From: Mycolicibacterium peregrinum
GTDB taxonomy: Bacteria > Actinomycetota > Actinomycetes > Mycobacteriales > Mycobacteriaceae
Direction: 5' to 3'
NCBI RefSeq assembly: GCF_001665785.1
Contig: NZ_LZSO01000016.1
Span: forward strand, 186,001 to 250,000
Length of the DNA: 64,000 bases
Numbering within the stretch: the stretch's first letter is position 1; every line of letters begins with the position of its first letter. A program made the translations under genes and the position numbers. The notes below the pieces were generated by a model. That model ran no database searches. It had not been told where the DNA came from and saw only the letters and a list, made by a program, of their open reading frames with translations. Shown here piece after piece: positions 34,050 through 43,376 of the stretch.

Positions 34050-35648
34050 ATGATCCGGTTCGGCGCCGTAGCGGCATTGTCGGTGTTGGCAGCGGTCTTG
34101 GCTGCGGTGGCAGTGTTCGGGTCGTGGGGCTGGTGGATCCTGGCCGCCGTGACGATGTTGCTCGCAGTGGTCAGCTGGTATGACCTGATCCAGCGGCGGC
34201 ACTCCGTTCTGCGCAACTATCCCGTCCTGGGTCATATGCGTTACCTGCTGGAGGCATTGCGGCCCGAGTTGCAGCAGTACTTCATCGAGCGCAACTTCGA
34301 CGGACGCCCGTTCGATCGGGACGTGCGGTCGCTGATCTACGAACGGGCAAAAGGCACCGCCGCCGAGCTGTCCTACGGCACTGAGCGTGACATCCATGTC
34401 GAGGGCTACGAGTACCTCGTGCACTCGACAGCGCCGATCGAGGATCCTCTGGAGCCGTTCCGGGCCCGCATCGGCGGCCCGGACTGCCGGCACCCCTACG
34501 ACATGGCATTGATGAACATCTCGTCGATGAGCTTCGGTGCTCTGTCGGGTAATGCATTACGCGCGTTGAACAATGGTGCCAAGCTCGGCGGTTTCGCTCA
34601 CGACACCGGTGAAGGCGGGCTGACGCCATATCATCTGGGCGGCGCCGACGTGGTGTGGGAAATCGGTTCCGGCTACTTCGGCGCCCGTACGCGTGACGGT
34701 GCCTTCGATCCGGATCAGTTCGCCGACAAGGTCGCCCATAACGCCGTCAAGTGCGTCTCGATCAAGTTGAGTCAGGGCGCCAAGCCGGGCGTGGGCGGAG
34801 TATTGCCGGCTGCCAAGGTCAGCGAGGAGATCGCCCGCTATCGCGGCGTGCCGGCGGGTCAGAAATGCGTCAGCCCGGCAGCGCATTCGACGTTTCACAC
34901 CCCACGGGAACTGATCGGCTTCATCGCCCGGCTGCGTGAACTGGCCGACGGAAAACCGGTGGGGTTCAAGCTGTGCGTCGGCTCGCGAGTCGACATTCTG
35001 GCGATCTGCAAGGCGATGCTCGCCGAGGGGATCACCCCGGACTTCATCATTGTCGACGGCGCCGAGGGCGGGACGGCGGCCGCACCCCTGGAATACGAAG
35101 ACCATGTCGGCTTGCCGCTCACGGACGGCCTGATGACGGTCCACAACGCACTCGTCGGCACCGGGCTGCGTGATGCCATCCGAGTGGGCGCCAGCGGCAA
35201 GGTGGCCACCGGCACCGACATCGTCAAGCGCCTGATCCAAGGTGCCGACTACACCAATGCGGCCCGCTCGATGATGATGGCCACCGGCTGCATTCAGTCT
35301 CAGCGCTGCCACACGAACCACTGCCCGGTCGGGGTGGCCACTCAGGACCCGCGGCGGGCACGTGCGCTCGACGTCGCCGACAAGAGCCAACGGGTGTACC
35401 GGTATCAGCGTGCGACGGTGGCGCAGGCGATGCGCCTGATGGCGTCGATGGGCATCACTGACCCGGCCCAGCTTTCGCCTCACCTGCTGCGGAAACGCGT
35501 GTCCGCGACCGAACAGCGGTCCTACGCCGAGTTGTTCGAGTGGCTGCCCACCAAAGTGCTCCTGAGTGAACCGCCGGAGAGCTGGCGTGCGGACTGGGAA
35601 GCCGCGGAGCCGGATTCATTCGCACCTATCGGAACACAACGTATTTGA
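34050..35648 (+). CDS. FMN-binding glutamate synthase-like protein
   Basis: 532 residues. Two membrane helices (about 7-45) anchor the protein; the rest is the FMN barrel of glutamate synthase (Glu_synthase): MNISSMSFGALSGNALRALNNGAKLGGFAHDTGEGGLTPYH, then IKLSQGAKPGVGGVLPAAKV, VDGAEGGTAAAPLEYEDHVG and the Fe-S loop CIQSQRCHTNHCPVGVATQ. No glutaminase domain and no NADPH subunit are nearby, so it is the YerD-type stand-alone form whose reaction is not established. It ends 20 bases before the TPP enzyme, so the two are likely one transcript; no ribosome site stands before the ATG. Confidence 0.9.
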   Translation: MIRFGAVAALSVLAAVLAAVAVFGSWGWWILAAVTMLLAVVSWYDLIQRRHSVLRNYPVLGHMRYLLEALRPELQQYFIERNFDGRPFDRDVRSLIYERAKGTAAELSYGTERDIHVEGYEYLVHSTAPIEDPLEPFRARIGGPDCRHPYDMALMNISSMSFGALSGNALRALNNGAKLGGFAHDTGEGGLTPYHLGGADVVWEIGSGYFGARTRDGAFDPDQFADKVAHNAVKCVSIKLSQGAKPGVGGVLPAAKVSEEIARYRGVPAGQKCVSPAAHSTFHTPRELIGFIARLRELADGKPVGFKLCVGSRVDILAICKAMLAEGITPDFIIVDGAEGGTAAAPLEYEDHVGLPLTDGLMTVHNALVGTGLRDAIRVGASGKVATGTDIVKRLIQGADYTNAARSMMMATGCIQSQRCHTNHCPVGVATQDPRRARALDVADKSQRVYRYQRATVAQAMRLMASMGITDPAQLSPHLLRKRVSATEQRSYAELFEWLPTKVLLSEPPESWRADWEAAEPDSFAPIGTQRI

Positions 35649-35668
35649 TATCTGCTGGAAGGATTGCC

Positions 35669-37387
35669 ATGCCTACCGTTGCCTCTGCCCTTGTATCGGC
35701 CCTCGCTGAACTGGGGGTCCGGCAGATTTGGGGGGTAGTCGGTGACGCGCTCAACCCGATCACGAATGCCATCCGTACCCAGGAAGAACTGGAATGGATC
35801 GGCGTCCGACACGAAGAGGTCGCCGCGTTCGCCGCGGGCGCACAGGCCCAACTGACCGGCTCGCTCGGTGTCTGCATGGGGACGGTGGGCCCGGGTTCGC
35901 TGCATCTGCTCAACGGCCTCTACGACGCCAAGAAGTCCCACGCCCCAGTTCTGGCTGTCTGCGGCCAGGTGCCCACCTCGGAGATGTGGAGCAGCTTCTT
36001 TCAGGAGATTGACAACGACGCGGTATTCGCTGACGTCGCGGTCTTTCACGCCACGGTTACCGCGCCGGCTCAGTTTCCGTTTCTACTGGAGCAGGCGGTC
36101 AATTCGGCGCTGGCGCGTCGCGGCGTCGCCGTACTGACGGTGCCCGGCGACATCGGTGACCAGGAGACCGGTGACTATCTGGCGTCTTTCGCGTTTCCAC
36201 GCGCCGGCCAGGTCGCCGCGCCAGATGATGTCGACGCGGCAGCCTCACTCCTCAACGCCCCGGGCAACGTCGCCATGTTGGTGGGATGCGGAGGCCGTGA
36301 CGCCCGCGAGGAGGTGCTGTCGGTCGCCTCCACCCTGGCTGCACCGATGGTGCTCACGATGAAAGGAAAGGAGGGGCTGGAAGGCGAGAATCCTTACCAG
36401 ATCGGCCAGTCCGGGCTGATCGGTAACCCTGCAGCCCATCTGGCCTTGCATCAAGCCGACACCCTCCTGTTGGTGGGTACCGATTTCCCTTACCGGGACT
36501 GGTTGCCCCAGGACAAGAAAGTTGTGCAACTCGACCGCAGGCCCGAACACATCGGCCGACGATTGCCGGTCAGCTCCGCGTTGGTGGGCGATGCGAAAGG
36601 GACTCTGGCCCAGCTGCTTCCGAAGCTGCAGCGCCGGGAGGGTACGAAGTTCCTGGATCATCACCGTGCCGAATTCGATACGTGGCGGGCTGCGCAACGC
36701 CGGCTGGCCGAACCCGACCACGACCGCAAACTGCTGGGGAGAATTCGTAAGCACCTCGACAACCCCGATGAGTTGATCCGGCCCGAACTGGTCGCAGCCG
36801 CCGTTGACGAGGCCGCCGCCGACGATGCAATCTTCACCACCGATACGGGCATGTCGGCGGTCTGGCTGTCGCGTTTCGTCGAGATGCGCCGAGGACGAAG
36901 GCTTCTGGGGTCTTTCAACCTCGGATCGATGGCCAACGCGATGCCGCAGGCTCTTGGTGCCGCGGCGCTGGACCGCCGGCGACAGGTCATCGCATTCTGC
37001 GGCGACGGGGGACTGATGATGCTGCTGGGCGACCTGCGTACAGCGGTCACCTATTCACTGCCCGTGACATTCGTCGTCTTCAACAACAGCCGACTGGGCA
37101 TGGTGAAACTCGAACAGGAGCAGAGCGGCTTGCCCGAGCACGGTACCCAGCTGGACAACCCCGACATTTCCGCAGTCGCCACCGCGATGGGTCTATACGC
37201 TCAGCTCGTCACTCGTCCGGATGACGTCGCCTCGGCAGTCGCCACCGCGCTGGCTCATGACGGCCCGGCATTGTTGGACATTCGGACCAACCCCGACGAG
37301 ATATCGGTGCCGCCCAAGCCCACAGTAGGACAAGGCTGGGGATTCGCCATCGCCAAGATCAAGGAGACACTCAACAGTCGCGAATGA
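35669..37387 (+). CDS. PoxB-type thiamine pyrophosphate-dependent pyruvate oxidase/dehydrogenase
   Basis: 572-residue ThDP enzyme with the three-domain plan of pyruvate oxidase: VVGDALNPITNAI and catalytic-type Glu in VGVRHEEVAAFAAGAQAQLTG-like sequence near 45 (it reads IGVRHEEVAAFAAG), a central FAD-type domain, and the TPP motif FCGDGGLMMLLGDLRTAVTYSLPVTFVVFNN. The ATG at 35669 has GGAAGGA five bases upstream. PoxB of E. coli makes acetate and CO2 from pyruvate and feeds electrons to quinone; the C-terminal lipid-binding end of E. coli PoxB is not evident here. The membrane-anchored FMN protein upstream may be its electron partner (inference). Confidence 0.88.
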   Translation: MPTVASALVSALAELGVRQIWGVVGDALNPITNAIRTQEELEWIGVRHEEVAAFAAGAQAQLTGSLGVCMGTVGPGSLHLLNGLYDAKKSHAPVLAVCGQVPTSEMWSSFFQEIDNDAVFADVAVFHATVTAPAQFPFLLEQAVNSALARRGVAVLTVPGDIGDQETGDYLASFAFPRAGQVAAPDDVDAAASLLNAPGNVAMLVGCGGRDAREEVLSVASTLAAPMVLTMKGKEGLEGENPYQIGQSGLIGNPAAHLALHQADTLLLVGTDFPYRDWLPQDKKVVQLDRRPEHIGRRLPVSSALVGDAKGTLAQLLPKLQRREGTKFLDHHRAEFDTWRAAQRRLAEPDHDRKLLGRIRKHLDNPDELIRPELVAAAVDEAAADDAIFTTDTGMSAVWLSRFVEMRRGRRLLGSFNLGSMANAMPQALGAAALDRRRQVIAFCGDGGLMMLLGDLRTAVTYSLPVTFVVFNNSRLGMVKLEQEQSGLPEHGTQLDNPDISAVATAMGLYAQLVTRPDDVASAVATALAHDGPALLDIRTNPDEISVPPKPTVGQGWGFAIAKIKETLNSRE

Positions 37388-37409
37388 GGCGGGTCCAACC
37401 GCCACAACA

Positions 37410-37441
37410 CCAACGGCCACCCGCACACGGGTGGCCGTTGG
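37410..37441. terminator. Strong bidirectional terminator
   Basis: A perfect 14-base stem (CCAACGGCCACCCG and its complement) with a CACA loop lies between the converging PoxB-type and cdh genes. Confidence 0.85.
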
Positions 37442-37455
37442 GCTTGCAGACAGGC

Positions 37456-38322
37456 TCAGCCCTTGTCGAGCAACCGCTCGATGTTGTTGACCCCGAACGG
37501 GGTGAGGCCGGACTTCTCATCGCTGGCGAGCACGATGAACCCCGGGCCCTGGTGGTTCTTGGTGATCAACAGGGTCTCGTTGTTCATCCCCACACTTGCG
37601 CCCGCCTTCTTCAGCGGCGCGACGATCTGGGTGTTCAGCGCGGAAAAGAAGTTCTGGTCGATGTTGTCGGTGTTCCAGGCTCGGTAGCCACGCGGGCTCT
37701 TCTCGATCTGCGAGACCTCGTTGTGCCCGCGCACGCCGATCACGGAATCCTTCCAACCCTTCACGTCCTTGGTGACCTTGTGGTTCTTCACGGCCTGGTC
37801 GATGTCGGCGCGGGCGGTCGGGTCGAGCAGGGTGACGTGGATGTGCAGCTGATCCTGGCCGCGGTTGTCGGCGGAGTTGATACCCAGCGCCCAGTCCGGG
37901 TTCTGGCCCTGGTTGCCCAGAGGCAATGTGCCGACGTAGTCATGGGCGTCCTTGAAGTAGTGGGGGGCATCGCTGCCCGTCAGGTTGTCGCATTCGATGC
38001 CGGTCTCGCGGGCCGTCGGGATCACCAGTAGGTCGGTCAGCTGGGCGGGATGGTGCCCTTGCCGGACCGCGTATCCGCGGGACTTGTCCCCGCCGGGGAA
38101 CACGACGTCGATCGCGCCCTCCTTGTGTGCCGGCGTCGCGTACCTGACGTCCTTCCAGAGGTCGACCTTGTCGTTCACGTTTCCGCACGGACCGAACGCG
38201 GCGGCCTGCGCGCCGGCGGTCGGTGCGACGGCGAGTCCCATCGCCGGCACAGCCGCCGCTGCGGCGATGAGTGCGAAGCGGCGAACGAAGCCGATGCGGT
38301 TGGTGTTGTTCGTGGTGGTCAT
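37456..38322 (-). CDS. cdh: Secreted CDP-diacylglycerol pyrophosphatase
   Basis: 288-residue exported hydrolase that splits CDP-diacylglycerol to CMP and phosphatidate. A signal peptide ends near residue 40 (FALIAAAAAVPAMGLAVAPTAGAQA). The mature protein has the family motifs DLLVIPTARETGIEC, HYFKDAHDYV and the HIT-like catalytic stretch INSADNRGQDQLHIHVTLLDP, followed by FIVLASDEKSG. It corresponds to the Rv2289 type. It is divergent from the cutinase gene, sharing a 140-base promoter region. Confidence 0.93.
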   Translation of the reverse strand: MTTTNNTNRIGFVRRFALIAAAAAVPAMGLAVAPTAGAQAAAFGPCGNVNDKVDLWKDVRYATPAHKEGAIDVVFPGGDKSRGYAVRQGHHPAQLTDLLVIPTARETGIECDNLTGSDAPHYFKDAHDYVGTLPLGNQGQNPDWALGINSADNRGQDQLHIHVTLLDPTARADIDQAVKNHKVTKDVKGWKDSVIGVRGHNEVSQIEKSPRGYRAWNTDNIDQNFFSALNTQIVAPLKKAGASVGMNNETLLITKNHQGPGFIVLASDEKSGLTPFGVNNIERLLDKG

Positions 38323-38462
38323 GTGGTGTTCCCCTCGGTGGGTGTTGGTGTGTTGAAAACACCATCCCGTCTGCGCGGCGCCGAGTCTGTCCGCTGGTCA
38401 GACCATGAATCGCCGGAATCGCGGGTCCACCGATCGGGGGAACGCCCCTACGATCGGTGGGT

Positions 38463-39095
38463 ATGACCAGCAAGCTCGCACCGATCCTGGCCTTGGCGGC
38501 ATTCGCCGCAGCCGCTCCGGTCATCACGCCGGCGTTGGCCCAAGCCGCACCGTGCTCCGATGTCGAGGTGGTGTTCGCCCGCGGCACCAACGAGCCCCCG
38601 GGCCTGGGCAGTGTCGGTGGCCCGTTCGTCGACGATCTGCGCTCCCGCGTGGCGCCGCGCACCGTCGACGCAGCCGCCGTCGATTACCCGGCGACCAACG
38701 ACTTCAACACCAGCACCCCAGCGGGTACCGACGCGGCGCGGTCCCTCATCGAGTCCGTCGCGGCCAGCTGCCCGAATACGAAGATGGTGCTCGGCGGCTA
38801 CTCACAGGGCGCGGCGGTCATCGAAAAGGCCACCAACGAGGCGTCTCCTCAGGTCGCCGACCATGTCGCGGCCACCGCACTGTTCGGTACACCGCTCACC
38901 AGCTTCTCGGGACTTCTGGCCGCCGGGCAGACGCTGCCGATGCTGGCACCGCAGTACACGGCCAACTCCATCGCCCAGTGCAACGAGGGCGACCCGATCT
39001 GCTGGGAAGGCGGCTGGGACATGGGTGCCCACGTGTCCTATGTGCAGTCCGGAAAGGTCGCGCAGGCAGCTGATTTCGTGGCCGGCAAGCTCTAG
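38463..39095 (+). CDS. Secreted cutinase family esterase (Culp-type)
   Basis: 210-residue exported serine esterase. The signal peptide runs to about residue 29 (ending ALAQA). The catalytic serine is Ser114 in GGYSQGAAV, with Asp in QCNEGDPICW and His in GAHVSYVQ; cysteines PCSD and SCPN, and NEGDPIC, provide the family disulfides. EVVFARGTNEPPGLGSVG is the cutinase N-terminal hallmark. Mycobacterial Culps hydrolyse medium-chain esters or act as phospholipases. A start at the ATG 38463 is preferred to the GTG at 38457. The 61-base repeat follows the stop. Confidence 0.95.
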   Translation: MTSKLAPILALAAFAAAAPVITPALAQAAPCSDVEVVFARGTNEPPGLGSVGGPFVDDLRSRVAPRTVDAAAVDYPATNDFNTSTPAGTDAARSLIESVAASCPNTKMVLGGYSQGAAVIEKATNEASPQVADHVAATALFGTPLTSFSGLLAAGQTLPMLAPQYTANSIAQCNEGDPICWEGGWDMGAHVSYVQSGKVAQAADFVAGKL

Positions 39096-39100
39096 GCGAA

Positions 39101-39161
39101 CCGCCCAACCTGAGCTTGTGTGCGAGATTTTGGCCGAAACTCGCACACAACTTCAGACTCG
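39101..39161. repeat. 61-base palindromic intergenic repeat, copy 2
   Basis: Second copy of the element at 31831. Its core is a perfect 11-base stem, TTGTGTGCGAG at 39116-39126 and its complement at 39140-39150. It lies in the short gap between the converging cutinase and lipoprotein genes, where it can act as a terminator. The identity continues outside the stem on both sides. Confidence 0.8.
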
Positions 39162-39177
39162 TGGGCTGATGCCCGGC

Positions 39178-39774
39178 TCAGTTGAGCCGGCGGACGTTCT
39201 GGGCGCTCACGGTGGACCCATCCCACCGCAGATCGGCGGCCATCTTGATGGTGGGACAGCACTCGCCATCGTTGGGTCCGTTGGCCAGCCAGTTCACGTG
39301 TGCGACACCATCACTGATCGACAGGTCGGTCACAACCTCGCGGCTGTGCGTGAGGTCGCCCAGGTTGACCCCACCCAACAGCGTCGGCCCGGCGGTGTAG
39401 AGCTGCACGGTCTCTGGCCAGGGCACCCCACCGGCGCTGCAGTCCGTCACCATTGCGGCATCGGTGTTGGTGCCGCCGGTGAGGTTGCCGAACGCGACCT
39501 TGTAGCTCTGGTCCGGCTCGTCGTTTCGCTGGGCGATCCTCACCGAACCGGGATGCGAATCCTGCGGCGGCAGTTGCCCGTTCACCAGGTTGCCCGGGTC
39601 GTGTTGGCACAGCGCCGGCACCGGTGCGGACAGCAAGTCCTGCAGCGTGACCGAGCTGCCGGCGGCCGGGTCCGCGGGAGACAGCTCGGCGCATCCTGTC
39701 GCCGACGCGAACACGCCGGCCACCAGTGCGCCGACCACACCCGTCAGCCTGATCATCGCGTTGCCGATTTTCAT
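39178..39774 (-). CDS. Putative lipoprotein of unknown function
   Basis: 198 residues. The N-terminus (MKIGNAMIRLTGVVGALVAGVFASATGC) is a signal with a possible lipobox ending SATGC at residue 28, giving a lipid-anchored Cys. The mature part has four more cysteines (LCQHD, DCSAGG, ECCP) and a beta-rich pattern without known catalytic motifs. The next gene upstream on the same strand is a VOC protein only 10 bases away, so they are probably co-transcribed. I do not recognise the family. Confidence 0.75.
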   Translation of the reverse strand: MKIGNAMIRLTGVVGALVAGVFASATGCAELSPADPAAGSSVTLQDLLSAPVPALCQHDPGNLVNGQLPPQDSHPGSVRIAQRNDEPDQSYKVAFGNLTGGTNTDAAMVTDCSAGGVPWPETVQLYTAGPTLLGGVNLGDLTHSREVVTDLSISDGVAHVNWLANGPNDGECCPTIKMAADLRWDGSTVSAQNVRRLN

Positions 39775-39784
39775 GTCCGCCCCC

Positions 39785-40411
39785 TCACAGCGTCTTCCAC
39801 GTCAGCGCACGCCGCACCTTGGCACCCGGGCGGGTGCCCGCTCCCTGTCGGCGTAGTTCTGCCGGGTCGGTGCCTTGGCGCAGGCTCTCCAGCAGATAGT
39901 CGGGGTCGAAGTTGACCCCGATGGGATTCTCGGCGAACGCACCGCTGAGAAAGTAGTCCGCCGTCTCCTTCGCCGTCGCGAAGTTCTCGGTCTGGAACTC
40001 CAACCGGACCCCGTCCGGGTCTTCGTAGTACAGCGAGGTGGTCGGGCCATGGTTGATCGACCAGACCGGCGTGATGCCGGCCTGCTTGAGCCGCTCATAG
40101 GTCGACAGCAGCTGTTCCAACGATCCGACGGTGAAGCCGAGATGGTCGATGCCGTAGAACTTCCGGCGCAGCCGGGAGAGTGGGAACAGGTAGCGCAGGA
40201 GCCGCGGGACCTTGACCAGAGCGAGGCGATGGCTTTCCTCGTCCCACGTCAAGAATGCGATCTTCGAATCTTCGTGAACGACGCGGGCGCCGAATACCGT
40301 CCCGTACCAAGCAATGATCTCGTCACTGCGCGCAGTCTTGACCACCCAGTGCGCCAGGTACTCCGGTGCCAGCCGGTTCCCGTCCCGGGCGTCGTTTTCC
40401 CGCACGCTCAT
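39785..40411 (-). CDS. VOC-family (glyoxalase/bleomycin/extradiol dioxygenase-type) protein
   Basis: 208 residues, one vicinal-oxygen-chelate unit of two beta-alpha-beta-beta-beta modules. Candidate metal ligands are His in LAHWVVKT near 21, His in YGIDHLGFTVG near 92 and Glu in DGVRLEFQTENF near 140; this His-His-Glu set is that of extradiol dioxygenases such as biphenyl-2,3-diol dioxygenase. A 60-residue C-terminal extension follows (ADYFLSGAFAENPIGVNFDPDYLLESLRQG type), ending in Arg-rich sequence. Start ATG at 40411. Activity unproven. Confidence 0.85.
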   Translation of the reverse strand: MSVRENDARDGNRLAPEYLAHWVVKTARSDEIIAWYGTVFGARVVHEDSKIAFLTWDEESHRLALVKVPRLLRYLFPLSRLRRKFYGIDHLGFTVGSLEQLLSTYERLKQAGITPVWSINHGPTTSLYYEDPDGVRLEFQTENFATAKETADYFLSGAFAENPIGVNFDPDYLLESLRQGTDPAELRRQGAGTRPGAKVRRALTWKTL

Positions 40412-40486
40412 CCGTCAAGGGTCCTGCAGGGAACGAGAGATGCGTAGCGTAGTCGGCTACCTAATTTCGCCCGTCCTGTGTTCCGG

Positions 40487-41284
40487 TCAGGCCGGCATCG
40501 GGGTGCCGGCGGCTGCGATCAGCCAAGCGTCGATTTTGTCCGCGACCGCCTGCCAACCAGGCCCGAGCATCATGATGTGGCCCATACCGGGAAACACTTC
40601 CAGATCTGCCTGGTAGGTCCTGGCGACGGCCGATGCATCCCTGTCGATTCGCATACCATCGGCTCCTGCACCGAGGACGAGCATTGGCGCTGCGATCAGG
40701 TGAGCACCAGGAAGTTGGTTCACTGTTTCTCGGGCGGCGCGTTTGCTCTCGGAGCCCATGCGCGCCAAACAGGATGTGACGATGGACTCGGGCGTACCCG
40801 CAGAGAATACGAATTCGCGGGCCAAGTCCGGTGTTCCGAAAAGATCGGATGGATTGCCGACGGTGGTGGTAGCCAGAACGAGCCACGGATGCCGGAGGAG
40901 GACGCGGAGTGCCCATCGGCGTATTCCCCGCGGGGTGCCGGGTGCCATGAGCACGGCAGCTGGAGCACCGTGTGTTGCAAGGTAATTCAGCACGACCCAG
41001 CACCCCATGGAATGACCGACGACCACTGGCTTGCCACCGAGCGTGTCGGCAACGGCGTCGACGTCATCGGCGTAATCGGCGATCGAACAGGAATTGAGAG
41101 GCTTGGACAGGCTGCTGGATCCGTGGCCGCGAAGGCTCAGCGCGACGGCGCGATAGCCCCGGTCGGCGAAGTAGCTCAGGAAATGCTCGTCCCAGCACCA
41201 TGCTGCGCTACTGGCACCGTGAACGAAGAGCAGCGGCACGGGATGCGTTTCGGTGGTTGACCCTCGGTCGATCACTTCGATCAT
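40487..41284 (-). CDS. Alpha/beta hydrolase
   Basis: 265 residues with the alpha/beta-hydrolase frame: oxyanion-type LLFVHGASSAAWCW near 16, nucleophile in VVGHSMGCWV near 90, acid in VLGAGADGMRID and the final His in FPGMGHIMMLGPGW. No lid domain insert is obvious beyond about 60 residues. The start is uncertain: ATG 41284 gives the compact protein, while ATG 41326 adds 14 residues. The gene runs opposite to the LpqH-like gene upstream. Substrate unknown; likely esterase or lipase-like. Confidence 0.85.
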   Translation of the reverse strand: MIEVIDRGSTTETHPVPLLFVHGASSAAWCWDEHFLSYFADRGYRAVALSLRGHGSSSLSKPLNSCSIADYADDVDAVADTLGGKPVVVGHSMGCWVVLNYLATHGAPAAVLMAPGTPRGIRRWALRVLLRHPWLVLATTTVGNPSDLFGTPDLAREFVFSAGTPESIVTSCLARMGSESKRAARETVNQLPGAHLIAAPMLVLGAGADGMRIDRDASAVARTYQADLEVFPGMGHIMMLGPGWQAVADKIDAWLIAAAGTPMPA

Positions 41285-41409
41285 GCGGCATCCCATTCGC
41301 CTAGGTAGCGCCATCGGCGGGGTCATTTTCTCAAGTGCGGTGTGCCATACCGGCTGAAATCGACAGATTCATCCGGCGCGCTCGCCCGTGACCGGTTCAT
41401 ACTGCACAA

Positions 41410-41868
41410 ATGCGTGCCCGGGCCGGTATCGCGGCGCCGACAGCCGCGATCGCACTCTTGGCAGGGTGTGCGCCTGGAGCAGGGCGGTCCGACGTGAAGA
41501 TCGCGATCGACGGCGACGTCCACACCCTGGCCGCGCAGGTCACCTGTACCCGGTTCCCCGACGGCAATCTGCTGATCTATGCCTCGCCGTCGGCGACGAA
41601 CCACCGACAGAGTGTGCGGCTCATGCTGGCGACGACACACCGCCTGGTCGTCACGGCGGCGGGCTTCCATATTCCCGATGGCAGCGGATTCACCAAGGAC
41701 TCGCAGGAGATGACGGCCATCAAGGTCGACGACGTCTACACGATCAGCGGACGGATGCCCGCAGAGGAAGGGCGCGGGTGGCGCCAGGTCAAGATCGAGA
41801 TAGCCTGCCCCGGGTACCAACAGCCGAAAGGTCGACCCGACACTGTGCCCGCGATCGGAAGCCCCTGA
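41410..41868 (+). CDS. LpqH (19 kDa antigen)-family lipoprotein
   Basis: 152 residues with a signal peptide ending in lipobox LLAGC (lipidated Cys near 20). The mature part has VKIAIDGDVHTLAAQVTC and a C-terminal VDDVYTISGRMP ... QVKIEIACP, the pattern of the mycobacterial 19 kDa antigen/LppE family, with the two cysteines placed for one disulfide. CATACT lies shortly before the ATG without a ribosome site, suggesting a leaderless message. Such lipoproteins are surface immune ligands; their own function is unsettled. Confidence 0.78.
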   Translation: MRARAGIAAPTAAIALLAGCAPGAGRSDVKIAIDGDVHTLAAQVTCTRFPDGNLLIYASPSATNHRQSVRLMLATTHRLVVTAAGFHIPDGSGFTKDSQEMTAIKVDDVYTISGRMPAEEGRGWRQVKIEIACPGYQQPKGRPDTVPAIGSP

Positions 41869-41951
41869 CCAGACATGGTCGGTAATCATCTGCATCGCGT
41901 GGCCTCACAGGCGATACTGCGTCTATAGCGAACGATCAGGGGAGATTGGAA

Positions 41952-43376
41952 GTGGACTCGCGCGTCGGTACGACGTTCGGCAAGTACTCGATCACGCGCC
42001 TGCTGGGCAAGGGCGGGATGGGGGAGGTGTACGAGGCCTTCGATGCGGACAAGAACCGGACCGTGGCCTTGAAGATCCTCGCCGATCAGTACTCCAACGA
42101 CGCCATCTTCCGTACCCGGTTCCAGCGGGAATCGCATGCGGCGGCGGTCTTGCAGGAACCGCACGTCATCCCCATTCATGACTGGGGCGAGATCGACGGC
42201 AGCCTCTACATCGACATGCGGTTGGTGCAGGGTGCGACGCTGTCGGATCTGATCTCCGACGGTCCGCTGGCACCGGCGCGCGCGGTGGCCATCATCAACC
42301 AGATCGCGGCTGCCCTGGACGCGGCGCACGCGGCGGGGTTGATCCACCGTGACATCAAGCCGCAGAACATCATTGTCACGCCGGCCGATTTCGCCTACCT
42401 CGTCGACTTCGGCATCGCCGAGAGCGAGGGCGACAGCCGGCTGACCACTGAGGGATCCCGCATCGGCACCATGAATTACATGGCGCCCGAACGGTTCACG
42501 GGGCAGACGGTGACACCGGCGGTCGATTCGTACTCGCTGGCGTGCGTGCTGTACGAGTCGTTGACCGGTCATCCGCCGTTCCCCGGCGACAACCTCGAAA
42601 ATCTGCTCGCAGCGCACATTTCCGCACCGCCTCCGCGCCCGAGCATCACGAATCCCACGGTGCCCTCCACGCTCGACGATGTGGTGGCCCGGGGCATGGC
42701 CAAAGACCCCGACGACCGGTACGGGTCCGCGGGCGCATTGGGCCGGGCGGCCCAACGTGCACTGCAGGCCGGCTCGGCGCCGACGACCCTGCCGCACCAC
42801 GCGCCGACGCTTGCCGCCTCCACCATCGGTCCACCGCCGGTCCAACGTGCGGAGCCCGCCCATTCCGAGCCGCGCCGGCGTGGCTGGGTGCTGCCGACCG
42901 TCATTGCCGTGGCGGCCGCGCTGATCCTCGGCGGCCTCGGCGTCGTGATCGGCATGCTTGCCACCGACGGCGGCCAGCCCGCGGACACACCGCCTTCCGC
43001 GTCGGGCAAGGATCCGGGGCAGGACGGAGGTCCGCTGCCGCCGCTGGTCACCGGTCCCGATCAGAGCAGCCTGCACCAGACCTGCGACGACGGTTTCGCA
43101 GCGACCACCGCCAGCGGGTTCGGCAGCCGCGCCGGACGCGGAACGCCGGAAACCTCATGCCTTTTCACCAACAGTGTGCTGACGTCATACTGGGCCGAAT
43201 ACGGCAACGCGAGCCCGCTGCCGCGCGCGGTGTCGGCCCCCGGTGCCGTGGAGTGCGGCAGGGTACCCGGTGCACTGTGCGACGGCTCCAATTTCCTGAT
43301 GCACTGCCAGCAGGCCCCGGGCGACAACTGGATCACCTGCACGGGCGGCAAGAACGCCCGCGTCTATCTCTGGTGA
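41952..43376 (+). CDS. Membrane Ser/Thr protein kinase with cysteine-containing external domain
   Basis: 474 residues. The kinase domain (about 10-270) is complete: GKGGMGEVYEA, Lys41 in VALKIL, catalytic Asp134 in HRDIKPQNI, DFGIAE, and APERF. A 45-residue linker leads to one membrane helix (about 316-340). The external domain (about 375-474) has six or more cysteines (LHQTCDDGF, TSCLFTN, ECGR, LCDGS, HCQQ, TCTGG), like the sensor domains of PknE/PknF-type kinases. The GTG at 41952 has GGGGAG seven bases upstream and is preferred to the TTG at 41946. An EmbR-like FHA protein lies close by, a pairing known from PknH-EmbR. Confidence 0.92.
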   Translation: MDSRVGTTFGKYSITRLLGKGGMGEVYEAFDADKNRTVALKILADQYSNDAIFRTRFQRESHAAAVLQEPHVIPIHDWGEIDGSLYIDMRLVQGATLSDLISDGPLAPARAVAIINQIAAALDAAHAAGLIHRDIKPQNIIVTPADFAYLVDFGIAESEGDSRLTTEGSRIGTMNYMAPERFTGQTVTPAVDSYSLACVLYESLTGHPPFPGDNLENLLAAHISAPPPRPSITNPTVPSTLDDVVARGMAKDPDDRYGSAGALGRAAQRALQAGSAPTTLPHHAPTLAASTIGPPPVQRAEPAHSEPRRRGWVLPTVIAVAAALILGGLGVVIGMLATDGGQPADTPPSASGKDPGQDGGPLPPLVTGPDQSSLHQTCDDGFAATTASGFGSRAGRGTPETSCLFTNSVLTSYWAEYGNASPLPRAVSAPGAVECGRVPGALCDGSNFLMHCQQAPGDNWITCTGGKNARVYLW

